Part shown: positions 12,441 to 26,087 of the stretch, one piece after another
Numbering within the stretch: the stretch's first letter is position 1
Layout of the letters: every line of letters starts with the position of its first letter
Assembly: GCA_028023455.1 (NCBI GenBank)
Contig: JAQFVV010006294.1
Coordinates: 2,693,001 to 2,757,000, forward strand
DNA length: 64,000 bases
Direction: 5' to 3'
Origin: Epiperipatus broadwayi
Taxonomy: Eukaryota; Onychophora; Udeonychophora; Euonychophora; Peripatidae
Made by a program: the position numbers and the translations under genes
Notes under the pieces: model-generated
The model's input: only the letters and a program-made list of their open reading frames with translations
Databases searched by the model: none
Told to the model about the DNA's origin: nothing

Positions 12441-13960
12441 TGATTAAATATATAGCAATACTTCTCTCTATCCAAGAGAACAAAAAATTTTTTTTTCATT
12501 TAAATGAAATTTTTTTTTTTTTTTAGTTCTGTGGTTTCCTGTATGTTCTTTTATTTTTTTTCTTCTGCTTTTGTAAAATTTGTTTCATATGATAGTTCTG
12601 CTGTTTCTATAAACTAATTTTCTGTCTCTCCCTTTTTCATTTTGTTTGAGCCTTCATTCTGATATACTTTTCAAATGGGTATTTTAAAATGAGTCTCCAA
12701 CTTATTGGTGCCTCGATTTTCTGTTGTTGTTTTTTTCCTTCTCTCTGAAAGTTCTTCAGTTTTTCCTAGTAAACGTTTCTACCTGTTACTGGCATGTAAA
12801 TTTTATGATGAGGTCTTAAATGCGTTTGAATATCATTTATATGTTTTCAATATCTTAGCCATCTTTTATCTCTATTGATGAATTAGTTTTAATTGGATCT
12901 TTATTCCATTTCTCTTTTCTTGTATTCCATATCCTTATGCTATTAATTATTACAAAATTATTTTTGATATCACTCACTGTTTAGATATTAAATTCTGCTG
13001 AAGATATTCTAGAAAAAAAATCTAATATAAAATGTGAAAAAAATAAATTGTTATGTAAGACATATATATAAAACCTCCAGTAAGACATAATTTATATGTC
13101 CGTTTAAAACATACATTTTAAATAAAATAATAATTTTGATTTTAAATAAAAGATTATAGAATGTTGTTTGAATAATACTTATATTAAAATATTCGCCTAA
13201 TAAAGAAAAATATTGCATGTCTGCGGTTAATAATATGATGGAAAGTTTTTCTTAAATTATTCATTAAGGAATTTGTTATCGATTGTCTGAGAACAGATTA
13301 CAACTGCTGTCTAATCACGTGGTTTTCTCCCACTTCGTTCTAATAATCGGTAATAATTTTCTTTCTAACTGGTTGAATGCAGAAAACAACAATGAATAAA
13401 CAAGAAATTTATATTCAAAAGATTTGTACGCGATTTAAATTTTTTAATACTTATTTGAAAATAATAAATGGCTAATGATTATATTCTTCTATTTTAAACA
13501 ATACAACAACAACAATAAAATGATGTTAAAATTAAAATCGCTATTCATCAAAATTATATCAATACATAATAGAGCATTGAATACTTTTGAAGTTAAATTT
13601 ACATTAGTATTTAATAGTAAAATGCCTGGATTTGTTGTCATGCACACACACAAACTGACTTTATACTTAGATTCAGATAGTGTTTAGCACCACTTTACAT
13701 ATCCATAATGCATATATTAATTCACAATGCGTATTTTCGAGATATGACATTATAATAATTTATGTTAAAAGTCAAAATTTTAATTGCAACAATCAAGTAT
13801 TGCTGTAGGCAATTATAGTACCGAATTCTTTTACTTGGTTATTCCATCTTACTTCTGGCAGAAAACATACATATGTAGGAAATTAGAAAAATAAATATTT
13901 AACTAAATTTAGTAAAATAAATAGTTTTATTCACAGTAAATTTTTGATTTTATACGTGCA
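12441..13960. other. No feature recognised
   Basis: AT-rich DNA with T/CT-rich tracts; the small open frames found here show no domain or repeat similarity. Confidence 0.5.
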
Positions 13961-14026
13961 TTCACCTTTAGCTTAATCCTATCACCATTGTCCATCAGCT
14001 CAGAAGTCAAACCAATTTCTCACACT
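13961..14026. repeat. Dispersed ~66-bp repeat also present at 55818-55884
   Basis: The block containing CATCAGCTCAGAAGTCAAAC aligns without gaps to CATCAGCCCAGAAATCAGAC at 55850-55869 and continues on both sides. It lies about 45 bp upstream of a hammerhead copy here, and about 200 bp from one in the 56-kb region, but in the opposite orientation relative to the ribozyme. Confidence 0.6.
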
Positions 14027-14068
14027 ATATATATACTGAGCAAATGATGAAGATATGTGTGGAGCTTG

Positions 14069-14125
14069 TGATCTGAGTCGGCAGATGAGTGCTGGTTTAG
14101 TGCAAAAGGTGCATCTTGGTGATCA
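14069..14125 (+). ncRNA. Hammerhead ribozyme family A, decayed copy
   Basis: Same 57-nt layout as the canonical copy at 26195-26251. The outer stem I is perfect (TGATC 14069-14073 with GATCA 14121-14125), the inner stem I is mostly G-U pairs, and stem II is GTGC/GTGC with loop TGGTTTA. The core is damaged: CTGATGA reads CAGATGA (14082-14088), and the G of GAAA is A, as expected from CpG decay. Flanks ATGTGTGGAGCTTG upstream and TGATCATATATTTCA downstream recur in other family members. Probably inactive. Confidence 0.7.
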
Positions 14126-14169
14126 TTTATTTTTCACATCTCTGATCATATATTTCAATAATATGTGGT

Positions 14170-15878
14170 TGAATAGAAGCTTAAAATCTATTTAAGCATT
14201 TACACATTGTAATCTTTTGATTGGTTATCCATGGAAAGAATAGCATGTAAAATGTAAATTATAGTTCCAAAATTTTAAATTAACACTTTAAGATAACAGC
14301 AATGCCCTAAACTTTACTATAACAGTAATAAAAGATTTAACATAAAGATTAAAAAGAGAATTTGGAGAGATTTAATAATTTTTTTATATAATCATTTATA
14401 AAATAATCTACTATATAATCTTAATACAATAAATGCCAATCTAAATAAACATCGTTATTTATAAAATTGACTTTAATTTATTTTCAATACAGTACTCCTT
14501 TAAAAAGCTAAAAACATAAAATTGTAGACAATGAAAGAAGGAACAATTATTTACTACAAGATAATAATTTATTTTAAAATTATTGTAAATATCTTTTAAT
14601 TAAATCAAAAATATTTATTCTTGGACTTTGTATTTAAATCCAATTGGTAATATTATTTAGTAAAAAGATGATCAGAACTAAAACTTGGCCATAAAGTAGT
14701 GATTTAAATTAATTTTGTTTGTAAAATATTTATTGATTTTAATATTTTAAAAGAGAAACAGAAAGTTCTTTAAGTTAAAAAGTTGTAAAAGTTGATTTGG
14801 GAAACTGACCAATGAGAAGTCAAGTAAATAGTTTGCTGATGTCAATTATCTTGGGTTTTTAAGGGAATAAAAGACAGCAAATGATCTGGAGGAGAGATTC
14901 AAAAAACTTTAAAAAGCAGATAGCTGTTTTAATATTTTTCTCAGTAAAATATTATAAAAGTTAAAATATTCCAAGTTCAACAAGTAAAAAAAAATCGTAT
15001 TTAAAAACAGTCTAAATGTATAAAAGATTTTAAAAGTAATTATTAATACCATGGAGTGAATAAATTAATCTTCATTATGACCTGGTTGCCAATTCTGATT
15101 GTCTATGTCTAGCCAAAAAAATACACAAGAAGTTTGAAAAATCTAATTTGGTGATTTTAATTTAGTCTATGATAACCATGAAAAAGGAAAGATAACTACT
15201 GCATGGCTTCACAGAGAAACTTAACTGCACCCATGTAAGAAAGCATTCATTTATCATTGTTAAGTTAAGTGTTTTATTAATCATAGGTTGAGTGTGAAAA
15301 AACAATTAAAAATTTCAAGAAATAAATTTTTAAAGCTGATAGAAATATTCTATAGAACATTAAAGATAATGTAAGAAAAGCTAATCCTCGTTTTAATTAA
15401 ACAGTGGAGGCGTAAGAAGTAGCTTATAAATTTTTGAAGCAAGTATTTAGTCTATACTTAAAAAAAAACAGATAATAGTTGAATCAATATTTCTTATATT
15501 TGAATATAAATCAAACTTTTATATTGTATGATAAGAAAGGAATAGTAAAATTGGAATAATAATCTAAAAAGTCTTTTCAACTTTTTAATAGGAAATAACA
15601 ATCACGGAGATAACACAGCATAATGCATAAAGTTAAATGAGGTTATTGAGATGTATTTAATATTAGAAGAGTAATAAATCACAGGAAAGGGGATAAAATA
15701 TGTAAAGAAACCTATTGATGAATTAGTTAAAATGTATTTAAAAGTTTTGCAACATAGGAAAAGAAAAAAAATGTGCATATAACTTTGAAACTAAAAAGGA
15801 AGGCTGCATCCAATTTAAAATTTTGTCCAATTAGTGTATGTGGTTGTTTGTTTCATTTGTTGTTTAAATGTACATGTA
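14170..15878. other. No feature recognised
   Basis: AT-rich sequence without a supported frame or repeat boundary. Confidence 0.5.
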
Positions 15879-16461
15879 TTCTAGAATAGCGTTACTCAAT
15901 CTTTTTGCCACGTGACTCAATAGACTTTATTGAAATAGTTCTGCAACCCAAATGTTTATTACATAAATTATAATATAAAATAATAGAGATATTACATCAG
16001 CACTGTACTGTATATATGAATATATTCAGATTAATTTGATATTTATAATGAATAAATAATTTGTAAGTTAAATGTTGAGTTAAAGTTAAACTACATATTT
16101 TTAATTTAAAAGCTTAACACATTTTGTTAATTACCAAAAAAAAAGTGTTTTCCTTTCAAATAATGTTTTATTTATATACAAAATAGAAGCAAAAATTACA
16201 TTTTGAAAATAATCCGAAATTTAACATTATGATTATTTAAGTTCAAATTTACAATTGAATTTGAGAAAACTACACAAAGCATAGGTAGTGTTACTACTAA
16301 TTTTTTTATTAATACTAATATTTTCTTAAAATGTAAAAAAAGATTTTTTTGCTATCAGATATTTATGTTTTTATTTCTTGGTGCATATTCATGACCCATT
16401 AAAAAATTAACATGACCAATATTGAGTTGCGACCCAAAGGTTGAAAAACACTGTTCTAAAA
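15879..16461. mobile_element. Non-autonomous hAT-like element with 8-bp target duplication
   Basis: The element at 15887-16453 has terminal inverted repeats of about 40 bp. The right end read inward is CAGTGTTTTTCAACCTTTGG and continues GTCGCAACTCAATA; the left end is TAGCGTTACTCAATCTTTTT and continues GCCACGTGACTCAATA. It is flanked by TTCTAGAA (15879-15886) and TTCTAAAA (16454-16461), a 7/8 match typical of 8-bp hAT duplications. The terminus 'CAGTGTTTTTCAACC...GGGTCGC' is characteristic of non-autonomous hAT families. The 567-bp body holds no transposase frame, so it would depend on a transposase elsewhere. Confidence 0.85.
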
Positions 16462-16804
16462 GACAGAAGATGGGAGAAGCACCCAAACTCATGAAGAAGG
16501 AAGAAAATGGAAATCAAAGTTTGAAATGGGTTTTAAAAAATAAATATTTTTCTTGTTTAAAATGAATAGTGACAATTTCAAGAATTTATGTTTGCAATTT
16601 GGTATATAATGGTTAAAGGTATGCTTAAATATATAAAGAGAGTAATCATAAGTTATAATGAGAATGTGTGGGGGGGGGGACATAAGGTTAACTGTATATT
16701 TTGACCTGTATACACTTTAAGAAATTAAGTGTAATAGGATTATAATGTATTTATAAGAGCAAGAAAGAGTGAATGTTAATGCAAGACAATATCATGATCT
16801 CACT

Positions 16805-16805
<1 letters not shown>

Positions 16806-16852
<47 letters not shown>
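16806..16852. repeat. (AT)n microsatellite
   Basis: About 47 bases of uninterrupted TA alternation after CACTTGA. Confidence 0.95.
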
Positions 16853-16854
<2 letters not shown>

Positions 16855-16859
16855 CCTAT

Positions 16860-19335
16860 TGATAATAATAATTGAAATAGATTATTTGTTGTGTAACATG
16901 ATTGTAGATATGGATAGAAAATTATCACATGGGGAAGATTATATTAAGTTGTTAGTCTAGAATTAGTAGAGTAATAGATGCTAATTTACACAATCAAGGA
17001 AGATGGGTTAAAATTCCAGGTTAGGATAAAATATCCTGAAGAACTGAGGAATAGTTAAGTGGGAGTAATCTGTGTGATACCCATATATTTATTGGAAAGA
17101 GATGGGAGGGTTTCCTATATAGAAATGAGGATAGTATATACTGTAAGTGATCAGGGAAGAAGCCAGGATAAAGTGGGGTTGAATCATTAAGAAAATGATT
17201 GCCTGCCAATATATGACATCTCATACTTAAAAGTAACCTCCATCCTTTTTATTAGGATATATTATTGAATATAGTATTGAAGCGGAATCTGAGATTTAGA
17301 TTGCGCTTCACAGCCCACTTCAAATCTTCCGCTACCAAGCCAAATTCAAAACCAATTTTTGAATATATATATTCCGCTCACTAACACATTTTTTTGTTTG
17401 TTTGTTCCCTTTCTTGATTATTATTAACTAAAATAATTCTTAATGAAGATATATGTGTAGATATCTGAATTTAAACACACACACACATACAAAAAATAAA
17501 TAAATAAATATAATATTTAAAAGGGGAATACATATACACAATAGGTAATAGAGGGTTAATTGTAACAAACTTATAATATCAAAATATATTATATTTTCTG
17601 TATTTTTTTATTTATTATGTATATAAATATTGTAGAGACAAACCTATTGAGCAAATATTTACTAAAAAAAGTTTGTTATATGTCAATCTATAAAATTTTG
17701 TCTTTTAAATTATTTTTGCTATTAAACTCTACTTTTCTTTTTAAATCCAAGAGGGAAGATGCGATTGTAATTAGTCAAAATTAATTAAAGGTGAGAAACT
17801 TAATCTTGTTTAATCTTTTAAAATAACTTTAATTAAAAGTTTCTCTAAAATCAAAATTAGAAACTAAACTAATTGATTTACCTTTGTCATGAACATTTTT
17901 TATCAAATTAATTTCAGTTTGAATACATGTTATCTAACAATGGCATCTTCCCGCATAATGGGTAAAGCTTATGTACAAATTCTTTTAAAAATTAAATTAG
18001 AGAATGATTAGCAGTGACCAATCAAGGAAGCATTCCACAAATACTGGGGCATAGTATAAAATGGGCTAATTTTGACAAGAGGAACTAAAAAAAAGTCAAT
18101 GAAAGCAGTTGCCAAATAAATCCACGTTCATTTAATTTCAATGTGTCGTGAGTAAACCAACTTCACCTTTCTTGCTATTCGAGATGGCCCTCCCTGAAAT
18201 CTGCACCCAGGATTACGATACTCATAAACTGTAACTATATGCCTGTTTGTTGAATAATGAACTTACTACCTGCCTGAATAACTATGCTTGTCAAACTAGA
18301 TCTAGTTCTCCGAAGGAAATCTGAACATCACCAAAAGCACAGCCAAGTTTATGCAGAGGTAATAATTTCAAGTGCTGCTAGACTCTTAAATTTACCTTGA
18401 ATAATTTCAAATTTCATCTATCTGTTTCTTTAAACACTTTGTAAAGCCTTTCTTGTAAAATTTAATATTAATTATGAATTAATCAATTTGTAAATTCTTA
18501 CCTTGTTAGTCAAATGTACTTTGTTCTCTCTATATAACTTAACAGTAATCTCTCCTACATTAAACCTCTCCTGAACAATTATTATTTCTTAATTTCATGT
18601 CTATGTGGCAATATTTTATTTTCATTATTATATTTTATATTTTCATATACTAAATTATATGTCGATAATTTTCCCGAGATTCGCAAGTCTCTCCGCTATC
18701 TCTTTTAAGACCCCTTCCTTACTTTTCATAGAGTGATTAATCTAGTTTTTAATAATAATAAAAAAACAAATTTGTTATTCTTATTATAGCGGATGCCTGC
18801 AAGTCTGGGAGAGTAAAATAAAAAACCATTATTGTACAATGTTATTTTCGAAAAGCAGAGCAAAAATCTGTTTTCTTATAAATGTTTTTTTTTATTAATT
18901 AAATAATAGCGCCAACTTCTAATAACTTTAAATATTCTTATACGAATTAAATCAATATTATTTTCTTGAAATCATTAACCACCACCTACTTTATATATAT
19001 ATATCTAATAATGTGTAAGATATTTATGAAAGCACTTAAAACCAAAGATTTGTATTAGTTATACGTTGTGGAAAGTTTATGTGTAATTTAAAGTAATAAA
19101 GGGGGGGGGGATCCTCTAGTTCTATGAGCTGTTATATTAGCTTTAATTTTATTTATCTCATATCCATGTAGTAAATCAAATCATACCGATACGCTGAGTC
19201 TTTATCAATAAAGATAGGTGATAATTCTTTATTTCTTACTTTTAAGTTTGTATATTTATATTAATTCAAGTGTTACGTGTATACTGGCCTTTAGTTTTAT
19301 ATATATTTGTGCTTCATTTCCCGGGCGTATTGGAA
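16860..19335. other. No firm feature; minor motifs only
   Basis: Contains a short inverted pair GCGGAA...TTCCGC (17281-17333), a (CA)n stretch near 17473-17488 and a G10 run at 19101-19110. A slightly less AT-rich patch at 18120-18365 could hold an exon, but no frame is convincing. Confidence 0.4.
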
Positions 19336-19339
19336 AACC

Positions 19340-19524
19340 TGAGTCATGTCTATTTTTACATCCAAGGACAAGGTTTGTAAACCACTTGGGACTTCTTCGG
19401 TGCTAGATATTATTGCATAGGGTTCGCTCTGGCAACAGTCCAGCCTATGGCAATTCAATAATGCGCATTCATCGTTGTTTGTGACCTGACCCTGCCAATG
19501 TTTGCAGAAAGTCACATTCTTTAG
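19340..19524 (-). other. Candidate coding exon, function unknown
   Basis: On the minus strand a frame begins right after a splice-acceptor-like TTAATTTACAG and stays open for more than 70 codons. It carries a cysteine cluster (CKHW, then ECALLNCHRLDCCQSEPYAI) followed by SSTEEVPSGLQTLSLDVKID. The base composition is visibly less AT-rich than the surroundings, and the amino-acid mix looks protein-like rather than a shadow frame. A possible donor, CAG/GTTTTC, follows DMTQ near 19340. I do not recognise the domain; the paired cysteines suggest an extracellular fragment. It could also be part of an unrecognised mobile element. Confidence 0.25.
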
Positions 19525-19529
19525 CTGTA

Positions 19530-20810
19530 AATTAAAGCACCCTCTTAGATCTTAGAATGAATCTCTTCATTGCCATCATACACTACTGCTCGCCCATATT
19601 TCATTATCACTAAAGCCTATCAATGCTCATAAAGCATACTATTATGATTATACTAAATGGATTATCATTTTTATATTTTCATTCATACTTTCATATGCGC
19701 TATTTTAGCCACAATTATTGTTTCCTAAATTAGGTTCCCACATATGTTCTTATTTTGCAAATGCGAATGCTATTTTATTAATTAAATATAATTACCGTTG
19801 CCATCAACTCAATAATCTTATGTATTGGTTCGAATGCTGTTGTGATATTAATGGTGGATTTAAAGAACTTTAAATATCTGTAATTCAGCGATATTAAAAA
19901 TCTTAGGTATGCCATGTAATCTGTTAATTATTGACATATATATAGACGCATTAGAACAAAGTGATAAATTATTTGTTATTGCGGCATAACTTGAATAAAT
20001 ATGCTCGTTTTATAGTGTTGTAAGAGAGGTTAATGTCGTCTAAGGGAGATAAATACCCATTTTTATTTGTATTTTGACACAAACAATGTAATCAATCATA
20101 TATATATCTCAAGTTAACTTAATAAATCTTATATATATTTCTAAATATTAAAGTCATTATTTCATTTATTGAATAGTAATAATATTGATGTTATATAAAA
20201 GGTTTAATTTACTATATGATAGAATCTCACTAACAATAATATTCTATACATGAATAAATTCAAATTAGAATATTTTTGTGTCACAGCTTTGCGATGCCGG
20301 CGGTGAGAAGTAAATTAGATCGGTATCATCGGAATTGTTGCTCATAAGTTGGTAGATCTGGAAAATAGGGCAGAGTTCATGAGTGTTCCTGACTCATGTA
20401 TCTTGTGCATGATTGGTCTTGAGATACTTTTGCCTAGATGCTAGATCTTGTTATATGAACAGACAAAAACGACCGGTACAGTATATAATAAAATCGGTTT
20501 TCATCGATAAAGTTTTAGGTAAATAATAATATAGGAGGCATCAAAGGGTAGATGAGATATTTAAAGGATTTTATAATTTCTTCCTAAATCTTGGTAGATT
20601 TACTTGAAGATAAAACCAATTACAGAACAAATATTTTATGTTTAAATAGTAGTTTGAATAAAATACTAGATGAGTAAAAATAACTGAGATCAAAGAACAT
20701 TATAAAATATAAGTGATAGAGAGAATGGAGGCATAAATGAATGGTATGATATGGAAAGAGTTCTTAGCTTAGTATTCATTTTGATTACATTATAAATACT
20801 GTATTGTCTT

Positions 20811-20841
<31 letters not shown>

Positions 20842-23177
20842 ACATCAGTAATAACTTTGTTAATAAGATGGAAGTATAAGATTTTAAACCAAATTTTAAA
20901 TATAAAATATAATTTAACTATTACAAAATTATCAATATATTGGGAGTTACAAAATATCAGGTAATATGGAAAAATGATTGTGAAGACACCAAATGACTTA
21001 TGACTGATGCAAATATATCAGATGAATATGAAAACATACATGATAATAAAATAAATTTATAATTTTAAAAAGAACTAAAAGCCAAGGGTTAGTTGTATAT
21101 AATAACCACAAAGTTTATTTGTGAAGAATGTAAATAATTTGTTATCAATGTATAAACAGTTTTTATGCTTTTTTATTATTATTGTTAATGAAGTATTTAA
21201 CCTAATGTTCATATGTGTTTATTGTTTATTAGTATTATTATAAATAAATGACCATTTTGATTTAAACTGTGTAGTATTAATTTCATTGTATCTGAGAGCC
21301 ATTTCCATACAAGATCATATCCATAAAGCACATTATCCACATTGAATTATGCATATACTATTTTGATTACATGCCTTATTTAAGAAATTATGTTTAATAT
21401 TTTTATAATTAATACACTAACTTTCAATTGTTTTAAATGATAGCTATATTAAAAAGAATGCTTATGGTACTTCATATTTTTTGGGATTTGAAAGAATCTT
21501 GAAGAGCCATATGACAAATACTATTAAGTATTACAAAATGGAGAGCATATAATAGATATCAGTAGTATATCTGAGAGTCACATTCTAATTTTGTAAGTTA
21601 AGTGGAAATATATGTTATGTCATAAATTTAAAAGTATTGTATTATTTCAGAGTACAAGTTAGTAACCAAATATATTTTAAGGTTTGTAATTCTGAGGGAG
21701 TTGGTAGATAATAATGGTGTGATGAAGCTTTGATTATAAGAAAATAAATATTTTAGAGTAATTGTTGTTAACATAAGTATGGGAATAAATCTTAGGAAAA
21801 GTAGAGTAAATTATTTAAGGAAGGTAATGAATAGATAATGAGTGTTAATTTCCATGTCTTATTATTATAGTTAGATTAAGTTTCCAATAGAAGGTGAATC
21901 AAGGTTGTAATAGTAAGTATGTTTTTATTAAATGATTGGATCACAGTAAAATCTCTCATGTAATTCAATTGTTTAATTACCAATTTAATTGTTATATTGG
22001 ATTTTAGAATAGAATACTTATGATTCCTGAGATAGCCATAGGATAGCATTAATTCTTGTAACTGAATGTAGTTTTGTTTCAGTGTTATATTATTTTGAGA
22101 TTATTAAAGGACAGAAGAGTAGTTAAAGCATTATTAAAATGAAATATTATGTTTGTCATTGTTTATTGTGGGGATTTTCCTAATGATTATAATAAGGTAG
22201 TAGTAGGAGAATTTCTGTAATAGCAATGCCATTTCTGGGTGTATTTTATATACTTCTCAATGTTAAAACCACTCTCTTGTAGTCGTCCCTAAAGTCTATC
22301 TTATGTTTTAATATTTAGCAAGTTTCAAGCCCCATAAAGCATCTTATACTTTATTGTTATACTTGATGGCTTATTATTGAGCTAGTATAGTAGAGGGTAG
22401 AAAAGAGAAAGTGTAAGGTAAGGTAGAGAGATGTGTTGGAAGACAATAGAAGGAATGGTTACAATATATATGAAGTTAAATTTAAGTATCTAAAAATACT
22501 ATGTATATGAAGTTAAATTGTAACATGTGCTATATGAATTACTTGAGAAAGTGTATGTTTCTAATGCATCTATAGTGTGGGGGGAGGGGGTCTAACTTCT
22601 GGGCTGCTGGGTAGTTGTGATAGTATTGAGCTAGTGAATAGTACACTGATAAAATCAAAAACTTACAATTCATATCAAGCAATGATAGTTATGACTCTCC
22701 ATAAAGTATTAAATTAGTAAATAGAAACTTGTTCTCATCTTGCCTGAAAGTGGTTTGGTGAAAGTTTAGATGCACTGATGAAAACAAATGACTTACAAGT
22801 TTTATTCATAGTGAAGATTAAAAATATGTGAATAAAATAGAAACAAAAATAATTTATTATCAGAGAGACTAAATTTATATAAAGATGGCTTTCTTCTATA
22901 AAATAAATAAAATGAATTTTAAACATGGTTCAAGATTGATTGATCCTCTTAAATATTTACGGAACTTTCTAAAAATACAAATAAAGAGAAGTTTTAAATA
23001 GCGAATTTAAAAAATATTGAAAATGACATTACAAAGAAAAGAAACCAGTGCAATCAGGGACTTTCTGATGTAGCTATAATTCATTGAACACAATACAAAT
23101 ATGAAGACCCAACAAATGTCATTTAACCTGAACAACATATTTATTTGACAAAGAGAAACATCCTAAAGATTCTGGAT

Positions 23178-23180
<3 letters not shown>
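19530..23180. other. No gene recognised; AT-rich with an (AT)n tract at 20813-20840
   Basis: Long intergenic stretch. A perfect small hairpin CATGAGT/ACTCATG occurs near 20378-20398 in a less AT-rich patch (20280-20480). A G-rich stretch lies at 22577-22591. No coding frame or element end is supported. Confidence 0.45.
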
Positions 23181-23181
<1 letters not shown>

Positions 23182-23238
<57 letters not shown>

Positions 23239-23263
23239 AGCAATATATATATATATATATATT
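23182..23263. repeat. (AT)n microsatellite with one interruption
   Basis: Two TA-alternating blocks separated by CTAGCA, ending at ATTGCC. Confidence 0.95.
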
Positions 23264-23589
23264 GCCAAATGTACAATCAGTAAATGTTATGTAGACATGG
23301 TTAAATAATACTGTGTTATAAAATAAGCAAAATAGTATATGAAACAAATTATTTAAATCCATTAAATGATTTAGCCCATTCATAAACAAAGTGAATGAAA
23401 TTCTTTTTTATTTTTACGTGACAGTAGTAGGCCAATATATAAATATCCATGTGGTTATAATTGATGAATTGATACCTCTGTAAAGCTGATGCATGCTTTT
23501 GCAAATCTAGGTTCAAATATTTCATGATGCCAAAAAAAATAATATTCAAATATATTTTTAAATCTTTATAGTAAAAATTTATCAACAAT

Positions 23590-24300
23590 TTTTTTCTTGG
23601 CCTTTTTATGTGAAGTTCTTAATTATATCATCGCATTCCCAGAATTTTCAATTTCACTTTTTATTGAAAAAATGATAATGAAGTCAAGTGTTTCTGTCTT
23701 ATTGTTGATTGTAGATAATTTTTAATTAATTTTAATTTTGAAAAACCTCTTTCAGATAATATCAGAGTAACTAGTGTCTTAATATAATTTGAAGGGTTAT
23801 AAATAAATTTGGATAAGTTTCAGGAAATTTTTTTTAATATAGATCTTAATGCATCAGAGCTAAAAAAAATTCTAGAATTATTGATTGAAAAATTTGATTT
23901 CTTCAATCATATCTGCACCACCTAAATAAATATTCATTCAAGTGAAAATGTAAATCTGACAATATTTGAATAAATATTCTTCATTAAAATTTGAGATGTC
24001 ATTCATCTATAAAAAACCCAAAATATTTTATGTTATGAATAATAAGAAAAAGTTCAAATCAATTTTCAAACAATACTAATGTAATATCTGTTATTTTCAA
24101 AAAATAATTTGAGCATAAATTGTCTTTGGCACTAAGTGTTGGCAACTCATCCTGACCTTTATAATCAAAAAATAAAATTTATTTTAAACATTATAGTCGT
24201 TTAGTATTTGTCTGGAGATTTGTGGTGATGACATTTTTAGAGTAATTATATGTTGGACTAATGTCTTTAAAAAAATTCGAACTTTATTTAAACTTTCCAA
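23590..24300 (-). pseudogene. hAT transposase C-terminal remnant
   Basis: Minus-strand translation across frames gives a decayed hAT dimerisation domain. A segment like FPETYPNLF...L lies near 23790-23850, then TLVTLILSERGFSKLKLIKN (near 23720-23790), corresponding to the family's 'LP.T.A..ERSFS.LK.IK.YLRST' block, then a YLQSTIRQKHLTSLSF-like stretch. Basic residues near the end (KRPRKK) match the usual tail. Several frameshifts and stops break it. It resembles ZMYM/ZBED-type hAT transposases of animals. It is separated from, and not matched in ends to, the non-autonomous hAT at 15887-16453. Confidence 0.6.
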
Positions 24301-24410
24301 CTATATCAACTGTTAGTAATAGAACACATGTTACTATATAACAATATTTATGTAGTATTATTATCTTCTCTTCTTCATGTGTTTGTAGTCTAACAAATGG
24401 CAGCACTGAC

Positions 24411-24486
24411 ACAGGAATTGAACTTGGATCTTTAAATTTGTGAATATTGAATTTAAGTTAATGCTCTAACTAAATCAGCTATTCTT
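24411..24486 (-). repeat. tRNA-derived SINE head
   Basis: On the minus strand an A-box-like AGCTGATTTAGTTAGAGCAT (24461-24480) is followed at tRNA-like spacing by a B-box-like CCAAGTTCAATTCCTG (near 24412-24427). The 5' and 3' ends do not form a good acceptor stem, so it is a retroposed tRNA relic rather than a tRNA gene. Confidence 0.5.
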
Positions 24487-24855
24487 GAAATGTTGTATTA
24501 TATACTAATCTGTGTGCTATTATTCACAATTAATGTGTTTGGAGAGTTTAAATAAAGTTTGAATTTTTCTAAAAATAATTAATATTTAAAATTAGATGAT
24601 GGAAATAAATAGTCTAACATATAATTACTACTACAGTTCTTTAATCTATTTTTAAATTAAAGATTATTTCATTGATCATTCTGAACTTCTCTATTTAATT
24701 AACTATTTAAAAAAACTTAACAGATATTAAAACTAACTTTAAAAAATTTACTTTTTACATAATCTGCAAAGCATTTTTTAATGCATAGGACTGGGTTCCA
24801 GTGAATGTATTAAATCTGCCCCATAGACTCCATATTATTCTTCAACATCTTCTGA

Positions 24856-24995
24856 AACAGGCAAAACTTTTATGCACAAGCCTTCTGGCATCCATTTATT
24901 ACTCTAGCTTGCTGTGTGTGGTAATACGTATAGTGAGTTTTGTCTGTTTTAACAACAGTTGTACACAAGCGTAAGAAGTGGTGGTCATGTGATGT
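24856..24995 (+). repeat. Hammerhead family C repeat, small fold-back fragment
   Basis: ACAGGCAAAACT (24857-24868) is followed at once by TTTATGCACAAGCCTTCTGG running in the opposite sense, and the fragment continues to GAGTTTTGTCTGTTTTAACA. The same segments make up the repeats at 37.7 and 38.2 kb. The first 12 bases are the inverted end of the element joined to a truncated body. The hammerhead part itself is missing here. Confidence 0.65.
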
Positions 24996-26087
24996 TTATC
25001 ATCTTCTGAAGTGGGGAATAAAATATATATTTCTTTAGAACATAAACAATTATACATACTGCCATAAATTTTTTTGTTCATAAAACTTTTGATAATTTGA
25101 TCTGTTTGTCTTTTTAATTATTGATCTTCACTTAAATATTTGGATAAAGAATTTCCACTAGGCTATAGAAAATTGACTTATTCATTCTATATTGATAAAG
25201 AAGTGATGGAGAAATCGTATATCTAAAACATTCAATCTCAAATTTGCTTTAATACACTGATTTGTTTTATATATAGCATGTCACATGGACAGGAATTTTT
25301 TTTAAAAAAAATTTGGTTTGATCTAATGCAAGGCAAATTTATTGAAAGAACAACAACAGATTTAAAATATACTTCAGTGTGCATAGCAATTCTTGTCTTG
25401 AATGCAAATTCTGAAAAAATGTTATTTAAATATTCGTTGTTAGTAATGATTTGTACTCGTGGGAAGTACACTCTTTAAATCAGCTAGACATAGCATTATT
25501 TAATAGCTTTCACTCAAATGGCTATTATTTAATTATTTAAATACAACATGTTACCTGTTAATTGGAAAGAATTTTGAAATTGCTGAAATTAGTTTGGCCA
25601 AAAATGAAAGATATCATATGGACAAAGAATTAAATAATTAAGCTAATTTCCTACTCCATCAAATGGTATCTTATACATTAAGATTATTTTAAATAAATAT
25701 CATTGATTAAATGGATACACATTATTGGGTACTGTGGTATTAGAGCTGCGACATGAAGAATTATAATCGTTTAATTATTAAATTAAGTAAGTTATTAAAT
25801 CAAGAACATATTTTAAAATCTACATTAAAAAAAAAAACAATTTAACAAAAAAAAATACGAAAAGCATTAATGTGAAGAATAGTTAAAACGCGTGTTTAAA
25901 TCAAATTGAGTGTGTGTTTGCACGTGCATATTCTGCATAATCTATTTTAATACACTGTACAGGCTTACACCTGCATTTATATATATAATATATGCGGGAT
26001 TCGAACTCAGACTTCACACGACCTACAACTCTCAGTGCCATCTTATATTGCTGACTCATCTGATCACACACATGTTGAAAAGATAAA

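Noticed and set aside
18120-18365. Terminal exon on the minus strand reading LGCAFGDVQISFGELDLV and stop
   Set aside because: Fewer than 30 codons, no partner exon with a good donor, and no recognised domain.
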